The notes under the pieces: model-generated
Database searches by the model: none
What the model was told of the DNA's origin: nothing
What the model saw: only the letters and a program-made list of their open reading frames with translations
Made by a program: the position numbers and the translations under genes
Origin: a bacterium
Lineage (GTDB): Bacteria; DRYD01
Length of the DNA stretch: 64,000 bases
Assembly (NCBI GenBank): GCA_030549815.1
Contig: JAUQQQ010000006.1
Coordinates: forward strand, 66,050-130,049
Reading direction: 5' to 3'
Part shown: positions 45,066 through 54,675 of the stretch, one piece after another
Numbering within the stretch: position 1 is the first letter of the stretch
How the letters are laid out: every line of letters begins with the position of its first letter

Positions 45066-46778
45066 TCATTCTAAATATTCTTGGATATCTTTTTCTATTC
45101 TATTAAAAGCCTCTTGCCAGAATTCTTTTGTCCTTATGTCTAAACCTATACTTTTTAATATTCTTTCTGGCTTATCCTTTGCAGTGTTTTTTAGTATATC
45201 TCTGTAATCATTTGCAGTTATTTTTTTGTTTTCAAAGAGATTATACAATGATAGTCCTATTAACAGTCCACAAAGATAAGGATAGTTGTAGTAGTTGGAG
45301 GAATAGTAATGTGGCTTGTTTGCCCACATATATGGATGGTATGAGTTTATGCTATCAACATAAACTTCATATTGTGAATCAAGCATGATACTACATAGTT
45401 CAGAAGGACTTAATGTTCTTTCTTTCCTTATGTTTATTACTTTATCCTCAAATATAAAGCGTGACATTATATCGACTACTACTATGCTAACTGTATATAG
45501 GTATCCATCCAAAATTTGTGCTTTTGTATATTGATTTTTTGCTAATTTAATTGCGTTTTTTCTTGTTATAGTTTCTGCAAGTATGCTTGCTGTTTCTGCT
45601 AATATTAAGGGTGAATGTCGAAATAGGGGAGTATTTTCTGACATTACCCAATTGTGATAGGCATGTCCTAACTCATGAGCCAACGTTAAAACAGATTTAA
45701 TGGAATTATCAAAATTTACTAATATCCTGGATTGTTTATCAAAAACATATATACAGAAGCCCCCATCTGCTTTTCCAATCCTTGGCTCTGCATCTATCCA
45801 TCCATTTTCAAAAGCTTCTTTAGCCATCAAATACATATCGTCTGAAAATTCTGCAAAACTTTCTAAAATGAATTTCTGAGCTTTTTCAAAATCAAAGATT
45901 TCTGTTTCTTTTTCAAAGATTGGTGCAGATAAATCGAACCAATCTAATTTTTCTAATCCCAAAAACTTGGCTTTCTTGTGAAAATATTTTCTCACAATAC
46001 TTAAATTCTCAAAAGTAGTGTTTATAACAACATCCAATATTTCCTTGTCTATTTGATTATAAAAAAGTGATTGTTCTAAAACACTGCTAAAATTTCTTTT
46101 CTTACTAATTACTATTGAATCCCATTTTACACTGTTCAAAATTCTTGAAAAAATGTATTCGTATTCTTTGAATATCTCTATTTCCTTTTTATATGCTTTT
46201 TCCCTTATTTCTCTATCTGAGTGGTTATAGTAGTTTCTTAGCTGACTTATTGAAATAATTTGGTTTTCAAAATCGACTTTAATGTTTGATATTAACTCGT
46301 TATAAAGTGATTTCCATTCTGAGTTTGATGATACTGAAAGTAAGCTATATAGCTCCTCTTCTTCATCTTTCATTCTATGTTTATTGTTTTCAATGGATAA
46401 TTCGATAAAATATTTGTATTCAGGTATGTTGATGTTAGTTTGTGAGATTATTTTTTCTAACTTTAAATCGAGTAATTTTAGAGAAGATGATAAATTGTAG
46501 AGATATCCTTTTATTTTTTGTGCTTCTTCATTTTTACTTTCAACTGATAAAACGCAAATTATGAACGTCTGGATTTTTCTATTTTTCTCGATTATTTTTT
46601 CATATTCTTTAATCAAATCAACTATTTCTTCGTCCTTAATTTTATCGATTGTTAATGTATTTAATTTATTATGAAAACTTTCTATTGAATTTTTAAGAAT
46701 CTCTATATCTTTTGACAATTCTGTTGAGTTTAGTGAGGGATAAATAGAATTGAGATTCCATCTTGTTTTGGTTTGCAT
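45066..46778 (-). CDS. Oligoendopeptidase F, M3 family
   Basis: M3 peptidases cleave short peptides in the cytoplasm. The 570 residues are the normal PepF length. LAHELGHAYHNW holds the zinc-binding HExxH, and ETASILAETI about 25 residues later supplies the third ligand. The helical N-terminal half with RWNLNSIYPSL is typical. AGGAGG precedes the ATG. It starts 5 nt after the cytochrome b gene, and the FabI-type gene follows 13 nt on, so these three are probably one operon. Confidence 0.93.
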   Translation of the reverse strand: MQTKTRWNLNSIYPSLNSTELSKDIEILKNSIESFHNKLNTLTIDKIKDEEIVDLIKEYEKIIEKNRKIQTFIICVLSVESKNEEAQKIKGYLYNLSSSLKLLDLKLEKIISQTNINIPEYKYFIELSIENNKHRMKDEEEELYSLLSVSSNSEWKSLYNELISNIKVDFENQIISISQLRNYYNHSDREIREKAYKKEIEIFKEYEYIFSRILNSVKWDSIVISKKRNFSSVLEQSLFYNQIDKEILDVVINTTFENLSIVRKYFHKKAKFLGLEKLDWFDLSAPIFEKETEIFDFEKAQKFILESFAEFSDDMYLMAKEAFENGWIDAEPRIGKADGGFCIYVFDKQSRILVNFDNSIKSVLTLAHELGHAYHNWVMSENTPLFRHSPLILAETASILAETITRKNAIKLAKNQYTKAQILDGYLYTVSIVVVDIMSRFIFEDKVINIRKERTLSPSELCSIMLDSQYEVYVDSINSYHPYMWANKPHYYSSNYYNYPYLCGLLIGLSLYNLFENKKITANDYRDILKNTAKDKPERILKSIGLDIRTKEFWQEAFNRIEKDIQEYLE

Positions 46779-46783
46779 TTATG

Positions 46784-47635
46784 TTAATCCTCCTCTTCCC
46801 TTTCTTTGTATTCTTTAGTGTACAAACTTATGATTTTTTCTCCCCATAAGACGAGAGCAGCAAATATCCAATTCGATAATCTTCTTAATTTTACTTGTTT
46901 TTCATATGTTTTTGCTAAGCCCCATGTTATTGCAGATGTCCATAATCCATTGGATAAGTGATATGATATAGATATTATGAAAAATCTGTATGTTATGTGC
47001 CCTATTATCGATAAGGGAGGTCTAAACCAAACATTTACTTTTTGAAAAGTCAAATCTCTTTTGGAAGGAATGTTTAATGGTTTTCTTATAAAATCAGGTA
47101 TATATTCATTGAACCTAATAGTTACTAAGTGGAATATTAGAGTTTTTAGTATTATGTAAGCTGATAATCTTTGCATGATGTATCTATAATTTGTTTCACT
47201 TTTTATTCTTGTGTCAATCTTTCCTTTTCTTAGCAGAATTAATCCTATTATGATGTGTGTAGTTAATGGTATGTAGATGCCAACGATTTCTATTAGTGGA
47301 AAGAGTGGGTTTTTATGAATAGATTTTGATAGTTTATTTAATTTTTTTGGGTTGTATGCGAGTGTATTATTAATGAAGTGTGCTATTACGAATCCTCCTA
47401 TGAAAATTGTTCCTGTTATTGAATGTATTCTTTTAAATACCACGTAGGGAATATCGTCTATTGTTTTTGTTAGTTTTGATAAATAAATTATTGTAGAATT
47501 TTTAAAATCATTAATTGCTTGTTTTATGCTTACTATTGCTTTTGTTGATATTTCTTTATCTTTCTTTTCTTTTGTTATTAATTTTTTGGAAGCAAATAAA
47601 CCTACGATTAATCCTGCTCCAATGATTAAAAGCAT
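46784..47635 (-). CDS. Succinate dehydrogenase/fumarate reductase cytochrome b subunit
   Basis: The 283 residues have a short N-terminal helix then five membrane segments. Conserved features of the b558 family are present: RIHSITGTIFIGGFVIAHF and YHLSNGLWTSAITWG contribute heme-ligand His residues. The flavoprotein and iron-sulfur genes (sdhA, sdhB) are not in the window. AAGGGG precedes the start. Its gene is followed by pepF after 5 nt. It would anchor an SdhAB-type enzyme and exchange electrons with quinone. Confidence 0.75.
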   Translation of the reverse strand: MLLIIGAGLIVGLFASKKLITKEKKDKEISTKAIVSIKQAINDFKNSTIIYLSKLTKTIDDIPYVVFKRIHSITGTIFIGGFVIAHFINNTLAYNPKKLNKLSKSIHKNPLFPLIEIVGIYIPLTTHIIIGLILLRKGKIDTRIKSETNYRYIMQRLSAYIILKTLIFHLVTIRFNEYIPDFIRKPLNIPSKRDLTFQKVNVWFRPPLSIIGHITYRFFIISISYHLSNGLWTSAITWGLAKTYEKQVKLRRLSNWIFAALVLWGEKIISLYTKEYKEREEED

Positions 47636-47748
47636 TTTTATCCCCTTCTTTCTTGTTTTTTATTTCTGTTATTATATTTTTATAAAATCTTTATAAAAAC
47701 CCTTCTAAAAAAAGTTGAATGGAGATACGTTATAGAGGATTAATTTTA

Positions 47749-48557
47749 TTAAGCAGGTATTGGTAGAGGGGGATTATATCCTGTTACTGTATAATACATT
47801 TTATCCCAATGTGTTGATGTTGTAAAATCTGTTTTTGCGTATTCGTATGGTCTTGGGTTAAGTGGCATTTCCATAGATACTCCATGTGCATGAGGATATT
47901 CTTGATTATGATAATTCTGTATTACATATTCTTTTAATTTTTCCATTGTTTTGGAGGCTTTTTCTTTTATTTCTTGATTTACATTGGATTTTTGCAATGA
48001 TTCTAAGAAGTGTCCTAAATCTCTGTATCCCATATAAAATTTTTGTGTGTTTATAAAGATTTGCCTTATTGTTGGGAAATATTCAGAGTATTTAAGTATG
48101 GTTAATGATAGTTCATCTATGCTTTTGGCTAATTCTTCTGATTTTGATAGATTGACAGCTAATAATGTTCTTATCGAAGGAAAATCTATAGATGATTTGA
48201 CAATTTTTTTAGCTGGAGTTTCTGGTATATTTTCATCCTCGTAATTAACGTAGTTTTTTAGCTAATATCCAACCTCAAACATTCCTATTAAGTATGAGTC
48301 CCATCCTAAGATATCTATTTTTTTTGCCTTCTATTTCAGTTAATTTTTTTAAGCTTCTTTAATTTGTTTGAGTTTCATGTTTCTAATATAGGTATTATGT
48401 CGTCTATTGCACTTTGTCATCCTGTGTCATGATCTGATATTATTACCATAACATTTTTAGAGAGAATTTATTTATTATTTCTCCTATTTTTTAATCATAA
48501 AATCGAGGTCTGCCATATTTACATTTCCCAATTGGATATGTAAAATTTTTGTGAAAA
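47749..48557 (-). pseudogene. Inactivated clostripain-like (peptidase C11) gene
   Basis: An open tail of 94 codons from ATG at 48033 continues upstream in frame through SIDFPSIRTLLAVNLSKSEE to a TAG. Beyond it, separate frames still read GNVNMADLDFMIKK, VMVIISDHDTG and KIDILGWDSYLIGMFEVGY. These match the C11 sequence GEINMGDP, the DHG region with the catalytic His, and DACLMGMVEVAY. The catalytic Cys position is Tyr. The frames are broken by TAG and TGA stops and frameshifts, and the N-terminus is missing beside pilT. The C-terminus PHAHGVSMEMPLN is still open. Confidence 0.7.
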
Positions 48558-49643
48558 TTACCAAAGAAAACCGGAATCTTTATTTTCCTGTGCATGCATT
48601 AATTCTTCAGGATGTTCAGTTAATGTTATCGCCATATTTCTCGTTATATGGCCTTCTTCTACTAATTTTTTCAAACTCTTACCAAAGGTTATCATTCCAT
48701 CATATTCTCCGTTTAGTATGTATTCGTATATTTTAGGTAGATCGTTATCTCTTATTAGTCCTCTAATTGTTGGTGTGGATACCATTATTTCCACTACTGG
48801 CATTAGGTTACCTGTTTTTATGCTTGTTATTAACTTTTGGCATATTATAGCTGTCATTGAATTCATTAAAGCTTCTCTAACTATATCTCTTTGTTCTTCT
48901 TTAAACATATCCATTATTCTATAGATAGTTTTTGTAGTAGTATCGGAGTGTATAGTAGTGATGACCATATGTCCAGTTTCTGCTGCGTTTATTGCTATCC
49001 ATGCACTTTGAGAATCTCTTAGCTCACCTAAAAATATTATATCTGGGTCTTGCCTTAAAGCATCTCTCAAACCTCTTTCAAAAGAAGGTGTATCTATACC
49101 AACTTCCCTTTGGGTTATAAAGGATTTATTGTCTGTGAAAACATATTCTATAGGATCTTCAATTGTTACTATCCTTTTAGCTAAATTTTGGTTTATGTAT
49201 TCTATGATTGCGGCTGCGGTGGTTGTTTTTCCACTACCAGCAACACCTGATATTATTATTAAACCTTTTTGTTTCTGAATTATTTTTTCAATTAATTCGG
49301 ATGGTAAATTAAGCGAATCGAAATTTGATGGGGGTTCCAGAATTTTTCTCGCAGATATACCAATAGCTCCTTGGGTTTTAAAAACGTTTAATCTAAATCT
49401 TATGTTTCCTACACTTATTCCATAATCGAAAGACCCGTTTAATTCTAACTCTTTCAAATATTTAGGGTCAAAGTTTTCTTTTAAAATTTGAATCATATTT
49501 TCCATTGTTAATACTTCTTTACCAAAAAAAACAAGTTGTTTATTTATTCTATATGCTGGACGTAATCCAACTTTTAAGTGTAGATCTGTAGCATTAACAT
49601 CTTTGTCATTCATTAATTCAAGTAATTTAATAAAATTATACAT
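48558..49643 (-). CDS. pilT: Type IV pilus retraction ATPase
   Basis: PilT is the hexameric motor that retracts pili for twitching and DNA uptake. The 361 residues have the N-terminal PAS-like domain, Walker A ISGVAGSGKTTTAAA, the Asp box (TIEDPIEYVF), Walker B region LRQDPDIIFLGELRD and His box TGHMVITTIHSD. The length is typical. GGAGGAG precedes the ATG. It lies 13 nt after the HD-GYP gene, which suggests pilus control by cyclic-di-GMP. Confidence 0.95.
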   Translation of the reverse strand: MYNFIKLLELMNDKDVNATDLHLKVGLRPAYRINKQLVFFGKEVLTMENMIQILKENFDPKYLKELELNGSFDYGISVGNIRFRLNVFKTQGAIGISARKILEPPSNFDSLNLPSELIEKIIQKQKGLIIISGVAGSGKTTTAAAIIEYINQNLAKRIVTIEDPIEYVFTDNKSFITQREVGIDTPSFERGLRDALRQDPDIIFLGELRDSQSAWIAINAAETGHMVITTIHSDTTTKTIYRIMDMFKEEQRDIVREALMNSMTAIICQKLITSIKTGNLMPVVEIMVSTPTIRGLIRDNDLPKIYEYILNGEYDGMITFGKSLKKLVEEGHITRNMAITLTEHPEELMHAQENKDSGFLW

Positions 49644-49656
49644 ATTTAAACTCCTC

Positions 49657-51093
49657 CTATATAATTTCGTCGATGAAATCTGTAAGGCTACTTATCATAT
49701 TATTTATTATTTTTCCTTGGTATATTTTTAACATTGTTTTAACTCTCTTAACACTTTCCATAATTTCGGTTTGTGGAATGATTTTAATAAATGTATCGAC
49801 AAGAAATGGATCGAGTTTATTTTTTTCAGCGTCTTCCTTAAGTATATGTATTGCTTTGCTAAAGGAGAATCCTGGTCTATATGGTCTGTCTATTATAAGG
49901 GCGTCAAAAGTATCTGCTACTGCCAATATTCTGCTTTCTAAAGGTATGTCCTTTGCAGTATATCCATAGGGATATCCTTGACCGTTTAATCTTTCATGAT
50001 GTAGTTCAGCAACATCAACAATTTCTTTTATAAATTCATAAACATCACTTAAAATATTTTTCAGTTCTTTAACATGTAATTTAATTTTTTCGAATTCATC
50101 TTGAGTTAATTTTCCCTTTTTTTGTAGAATTTCATCGGGTACTATTATTTTTCCTACATCATGAATCATTGCAGCTTTGTATATTCTGTCAACGTCTTTT
50201 AATCCTAAATTAAGTTGTTTAGCTATATTGTAGCTTATGAGTGCAACTCTTGATGAATGATCAAATGTATATCGATCTTTTTTTTCTAATAAATCGACGA
50301 TTAGTGTTATAAAAGTCAAAACTTGCCCCGAAATGTGACTGTTGTCTTTTAATGATATAAGAAAGATAAAAAAAACAAGTAATAAGTAAATTTGGGAATC
50401 AATAAAAGTGTAAAAGAGGCAAATGAAAAAAATAAAATGTAAAATTAGTTCTAATATTATTGATAAATTGCTATTGTATAAATTTCTTTTTTTTGTTAAT
50501 AAATTTCTTATATAGGGGTTTAAAGTTTCAAAATGAAGATTATTAATAAAATTTTGAAAAATCTTTTCTAATACTACCCAAAGAATAAAAAAAGCAATCG
50601 TAAAAATGAATATACCATTATTCTTAAGCAAAGGTAATTGTGCAAAAAGTAAGAATGTAGTAAAGAATGATAAAAAGAAAATAATGTATTCAGTAAAATA
50701 TTTTTCTTGCTGCTGTTTTATTAATTCTTTCTGAATTGTGTGAATTTGCGGGAATTTATCTTTTATATCAAACATTTGTTTTTCCTCAATAGTTAAAATC
50801 TTAATGATAAAAACTATTATTATGCTTATGCTGGAGATTATTATAGTATATGCAATGCCATTTAGTAAAGTGTAGAACAATACCAGAAGTCTAAAAAAAT
50901 CTATTTTGTAAGTTATGTTACGGTGAAAGTATAGATCTTTTCTCATTAAAAGTGCGATAACCAGAATTGCCGTATCAAAAAAATAGTTGATTGTAAAAGT
51001 ATTGAGGCTAAGTAAAATCACGATATTAGCAAATAGAAAGAATAAAGCTGTTTGTATTTCACTGTTTAGTATGAGTTTTCTTATTTCACTCAT
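49657..51093 (-). CDS. Membrane HD-GYP cyclic-di-GMP phosphodiesterase
   Basis: HD-GYP enzymes hydrolyse cyclic-di-GMP. The N-terminal half (to about residue 260) has around seven membrane segments in two groups; the C-terminal half is the catalytic domain with FDHSSRVALISYNIA, MIHDVGKIIVPD (HD), ELHHERLNGQGYPYG (HHE and GYP) and ADTFDALIIDRPY. All metal ligands look intact. Its start overlaps coaE by ATGA. It lies directly before pilT in the operon. Confidence 0.9.
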   Translation of the reverse strand: MSEIRKLILNSEIQTALFFLFANIVILLSLNTFTINYFFDTAILVIALLMRKDLYFHRNITYKIDFFRLLVLFYTLLNGIAYTIIISSISIIIVFIIKILTIEEKQMFDIKDKFPQIHTIQKELIKQQQEKYFTEYIIFFLSFFTTFLLFAQLPLLKNNGIFIFTIAFFILWVVLEKIFQNFINNLHFETLNPYIRNLLTKKRNLYNSNLSIILELILHFIFFICLFYTFIDSQIYLLLVFFIFLISLKDNSHISGQVLTFITLIVDLLEKKDRYTFDHSSRVALISYNIAKQLNLGLKDVDRIYKAAMIHDVGKIIVPDEILQKKGKLTQDEFEKIKLHVKELKNILSDVYEFIKEIVDVAELHHERLNGQGYPYGYTAKDIPLESRILAVADTFDALIIDRPYRPGFSFSKAIHILKEDAEKNKLDPFLVDTFIKIIPQTEIMESVKRVKTMLKIYQGKIINNMISSLTDFIDEII

Positions 51094-51689
51094 GGAACTA
51101 ATTTGTCAAGCTGATTGTATAATGATTCGATATCTTTATCATTAATAATAACTTTGTCTGCTTTTTTAACTTTTTCTAAAGGGTTTATTTGGTTTTCCAT
51201 TATTTTTTTTACCAAATCCTCATTTATTTTGTCTCTTTTAATTATTCTTTTTATGCAAATATTTGTAGGTGCGAAAATCATCCAAACTTCATCGAACAAA
51301 TATTCTAACTTTTTTTCATACAGTAAAGGGACAACAAAAAAAGCAAAGCTTTTATTGTATTTAGGATTCTGTTTAATTTTTTTTTGTGTTTTTATAATTT
51401 CATCAATAACTATTGGGTGAATAATAGACTCCAACTGTTCTTTTTTTTCTTTATTATTAAATATAATGTTTTTGATACACTTTTTTATTAATCTACCTTT
51501 TTTTACACATTCAGGTAATATTTGCTTTATTTTTTCTTTTGTTTTTTGGTATTTTGATGAATCATATATTTTAGACACTATTTCATCCGCGTCTAAAACG
51601 AAATACGATTTACTTTTCAGGTAGTTAGCTACTACACTTTTTCCACTTCCTATGTTTCCTGTTATCCCTATTAATTTGGTGTTATTCAT
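51090..51689 (-). CDS. coaE: Dephospho-CoA kinase
   Basis: CoaE phosphorylates dephospho-CoA in the last step of coenzyme A synthesis. The 199 residues have the P-loop GITGNIGSGKSVVA, the conserved LDADEIV, IIHPIV and the lid ICIKRIIKRDKI. It overlaps the Trm112 gene upstream and the HD-GYP gene downstream by ATGA each, so the operon is tightly coupled. Confidence 0.94.
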   Translation of the reverse strand: MNNTKLIGITGNIGSGKSVVANYLKSKSYFVLDADEIVSKIYDSSKYQKTKEKIKQILPECVKKGRLIKKCIKNIIFNNKEKKEQLESIIHPIVIDEIIKTQKKIKQNPKYNKSFAFFVVPLLYEKKLEYLFDEVWMIFAPTNICIKRIIKRDKINEDLVKKIMENQINPLEKVKKADKVIINDKDIESLYNQLDKLVP

Positions 51690-51919
51690 TGATTTAATCT
51701 TATAACTTTATCTTCCAAGAATACTGGTATTTCTTCTATTATAGGGAAAAGTAAGTTACATTTGCTACATTTGTATCCACTTATTTCTTGACCTTTGATT
51801 TTTTTTAGTAATTCGTCTTCTGTTTCTTGGTTGAAAAGGTATTTTTCAATAAATTCAAGGTCTGATTTACAAAATGGGCAACACAAAATTTCAAGCAATT
51901 CTACATACTTTTTACTCAT
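51686..51919 (-). CDS. Trm112-family zinc-binding protein
   Basis: The 77 residues have the Trm112 pattern: LLEILCCPFCKSDLEF near the start (CxxC) and GYKCSKCNLLFPIIEEIPVFL near the end (CxxC). Eukaryotic and archaeal Trm112 activates methyltransferases; bacterial roles are unclear. ATG at 51919 has GGAGGGAGGAG upstream; an earlier ATG five codons before is less likely. It is the first gene of the coaE operon. Confidence 0.88.
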   Translation of the reverse strand: MSKKYVELLEILCCPFCKSDLEFIEKYLFNQETEDELLKKIKGQEISGYKCSKCNLLFPIIEEIPVFLEDKVIRLNQ

Positions 51920-52043
51920 TTCTCCTCCCTCCATTTTATTCTACTTAATAAAAATTTCTACACATTTTTATAAATTCCCTACATAATGAAGGTATTTTTT
52001 GTTGTTTATAGAAAAATAAAAAAACAGAAAGGGGAAAAAGAGT

Positions 52044-52700
52044 ATGGATGTAATTGTTGCAGGGTCAATAATAGGAGGTAATTTGTTAAATATCGAAGAA
52101 GTTATAAAAGTATCAGAAGAAAATGGAGTGGATTGGATACACTTAGACATTATGGATGGTAATTTTGTACCTAACATAACTTTTGGTTTGCAAATTGTTG
52201 AAAGTATTAGAAAAAAAACTTCATTACCTATTGATATACACTTAATGGTATTAAATCCTGAAAAATATAAGGAGTTTGCTAAATTTTGCGAGATGATTAC
52301 TTTTCATATAGAGGTTACTCATTTTCCAATTAGAATTATAGAATTAATGAAATCTGTTAATAGTAAAGTAAAGGTTGGTATAGCTGTAAATCCTGCCACT
52401 AATATTGATTTTTTGGAAAATTTAGAAGGGTACATAGATAATGTTCTTGTTATGACAGTTGAGCCTGGTTTTGCAGGACAAAAATTTATCCCTAATACAC
52501 TTAACAAAATAGAAAAAGTAAAAAAAATGACAGATTTATGGAAAAATAAAATTTTCATATCTGTTGATGGAGGAATTAATGAAGAAAATTATAAATTAGT
52601 TTTAGGAAGGGGGGCAAACTATATAGTATGTGCTTCATATTTATATAATGACTACTCCAAAATTAAAGAAAAAATCCAAAAAATCAAAAACAAAAATTAA
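52044..52700 (+). CDS. rpe: Ribulose-phosphate 3-epimerase
   Basis: Rpe interconverts ribulose 5-phosphate and xylulose 5-phosphate in the pentose phosphate pathway. The 218-residue TIM barrel has the metal and catalytic residues in DWIHLDIMDGNFVPN, IDIHLMV, VMTVEPGFAGQ and ISVDGGINE. The first strand reads VAGSIIGGN where APSILSAD is usual, an odd change near the phosphate site; other active residues remain. AGAAAGGGGA precedes the ATG. Confidence 0.92.
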   Translation: MDVIVAGSIIGGNLLNIEEVIKVSEENGVDWIHLDIMDGNFVPNITFGLQIVESIRKKTSLPIDIHLMVLNPEKYKEFAKFCEMITFHIEVTHFPIRIIELMKSVNSKVKVGIAVNPATNIDFLENLEGYIDNVLVMTVEPGFAGQKFIPNTLNKIEKVKKMTDLWKNKIFISVDGGINEENYKLVLGRGANYIVCASYLYNDYSKIKEKIQKIKNKN

Positions 52701-52729
52701 ATTTTTTCAAAAAGCGAAGGGGGATATTT

Positions 52730-53167
52730 ATGCCAAGAAAAAAACAAAATGAAAACAAACCGGAAGAAAAAAGTAAATCTGAAACTAAGAAAACTAAGAA
52801 AAATACTGATAAGGAAAACCAAAAAACAAAAACTAATGGAAAACAAGATGAATACGAAATAGATGAAAGCTTGGAAAATGAAGAACAAAATATAGAATTA
52901 GAAGAAGAAGAGTTGAACATTGATAGTTTAACTGATCTTGAAGATTTAGAGGATTTAGAAGATGAATACAGTGAAATGGAAGATACTGATTTCTTTATTT
53001 CTGAGGATGACCTAATTATATGCCCGAGTTGTGGAGAAGTTATCGAAGTTGAAAGATTGAGGTTACTCGAGGAATGCCCAAGCTGCGGCCTGAGTATAAC
53101 TGAATTTGAAGACTTCGAAAAATACCAATCTTTGTATCAAGAGAAAGAAGAAGATGAAGAATGGTGA
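52730..53167 (+). CDS. Highly charged protein with C-terminal zinc ribbon
   Basis: The 145 residues begin with a Lys-rich tail (about 1-45), pass through a very acidic Glu/Asp region (about 45-90), and end with a zinc ribbon (IICPSCGEVIEVERLRL and EECPSCGLS), closing with more acid. The charge layout suggests a nucleic-acid or ribosome-associated protein. CD1247-like and RNA polymerase delta-like proteins have acidic tails too, but I cannot name a match. GAAGGGGGATA precedes the ATG. Confidence 0.7.
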   Translation: MPRKKQNENKPEEKSKSETKKTKKNTDKENQKTKTNGKQDEYEIDESLENEEQNIELEEEELNIDSLTDLEDLEDLEDEYSEMEDTDFFISEDDLIICPSCGEVIEVERLRLLEECPSCGLSITEFEDFEKYQSLYQEKEEDEEW

Positions 53168-53206
53168 ATAGTATAAACATAAATACCTATGAAGGAGGTG
53201 ACTAAA

Positions 53207-54574
53207 ATGAAAAAAATACTCTTAACATCATTTATCCTTACAGTAATGCTAATTTTACTATTAAGTTGTTTTAAAGGAGGAGGAATTAACTTTAATTCAT
53301 TTGTTAGTAATTCTGGGGGAAATGGTGGAGGAAGTGGAGGAAGCGGTAATCTACTCCAATCCTTCCCAAAAGTTTTTTATACAACTAATAATCAAAGTGA
53401 ATACTTTAATTCTGTTTTCCCTACTTCTGACGGAGGAATATTACTAAGTGGTGCTTATTATGCAAGTAATGATGCTTTGTTTGTTAAAATATCTTCGACA
53501 GGACAAACTTTATGGAAAAAATTGGGAAGTATTGGTTACCAAGCATATTCTTTCATCCAAATGGATGATGGATACTATTATGGTTCTGGAGCTGCAATCG
53601 TTAATGGGAATCCAAAAAGTTTTATTTCAAAACTTGATCAAAATGGAAATACTGTAAATATTTTGTATTTTGAACCAGCAGGTAGTGTAACAATCCTTCC
53701 TCTTGATAGCGGGAAGATAATAATGAGTGTTAATAATACATTAGTTAAAGTATCATTAACTACTAATCTTGATTCTTCTAATTCTATAAAGTGGGATTAT
53801 CAATTTAACGTAAACAATGGTTTCTTCCAATTTGCCAGTAATGTTTTACCTTTCAAAGATAATAATATAAATTATGTTTTTATTGCTTATTTTGCAGGTA
53901 GCACTATAGGTAGGGTTGATGCAACAAGTGATACCCCAGATACTGGCACATTTGCTATTTTTAAAGATATATACAATTTACCTTCTTTTTCTTATGATTT
54001 TGAATGTCTTTCTCCTGCAGTTTCTAATGATAGTGCGGATATATTAGGAGTTTTACAAAATTACAATGATAAAACAATTGCAATTATTAAGATGGATAAA
54101 AATTTAACAACTGTTGGTGGTAAATTATTCTCTTCAAACAGTTTATTTGATATTAAATTAATACCAACTCCGGATGGTAAATATTTACTTACCTTGAGTA
54201 GTGGTCACAATTCTTTGGTTGTTTTGCTTGATAGTAATTTAACGATTATCAGTAAGAAAATAATAAAGATGGAGGTTAGATCGGTAATTCCTGTATCTGG
54301 AGGATTTATTTTTGCTGGGTTCCTTGGTGGTTATCCTTATGATGCTGTTGTAATGTCATTAGATAGTTTATTAAATCCACCTACATGCCCTACAATAGTA
54401 GATACCAATGATATTTATAATTTTCACTTTTCACAAGATTTAAATAATCTGAGTTTTAGTAGTAATTTAAATTATACAGTCTATTCTAATATTATTACAA
54501 ATCTACAAAATGCTAATACTTCTACTACTGATGCAAATTTAGTAGAGGACACAACATGTAGAACAAGCTGGTAA
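53207..54574 (+). CDS. Lipoprotein with beta-propeller-like domain
   Basis: A lipoprotein signal (ILLTSFILTVMLILLLSC) places the protein on a membrane surface. A Gly/Ser linker (GGNGGGSGGSG) follows, then a domain of about 400 residues with repeats like SVFPTSDGGILLSGAYY, which resemble quinoprotein or kelch-type beta-propellers. ATG at 53207 has AAGGAGGTGACTAAA directly before it, so the earlier ATG at 53189 is rejected. The function is unknown. A weak hairpin (CGAAG/CTTCG, 54583-54597) follows the stop. Confidence 0.75.
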   Translation: MKKILLTSFILTVMLILLLSCFKGGGINFNSFVSNSGGNGGGSGGSGNLLQSFPKVFYTTNNQSEYFNSVFPTSDGGILLSGAYYASNDALFVKISSTGQTLWKKLGSIGYQAYSFIQMDDGYYYGSGAAIVNGNPKSFISKLDQNGNTVNILYFEPAGSVTILPLDSGKIIMSVNNTLVKVSLTTNLDSSNSIKWDYQFNVNNGFFQFASNVLPFKDNNINYVFIAYFAGSTIGRVDATSDTPDTGTFAIFKDIYNLPSFSYDFECLSPAVSNDSADILGVLQNYNDKTIAIIKMDKNLTTVGGKLFSSNSLFDIKLIPTPDGKYLLTLSSGHNSLVVLLDSNLTIISKKIIKMEVRSVIPVSGGFIFAGFLGGYPYDAVVMSLDSLLNPPTCPTIVDTNDIYNFHFSQDLNNLSFSSNLNYTVYSNIITNLQNANTSTTDANLVEDTTCRTSW

Positions 54575-54675
54575 TACCTACCCGAAGGGAGGCTTCGCCG
54601 AATTTAATTTGGTAAAAAATTAATTGGTAAAAAGAAGGATATTAGTTTTAAATGCAGAATTTATGATTATAGACG

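Noticed and set aside
52684-52920. Phe/Ser-rich minus-strand frames
   Set aside because: They are the antisense of the Lys/Glu-rich N-terminus of the zinc-ribbon protein and have no start signal.
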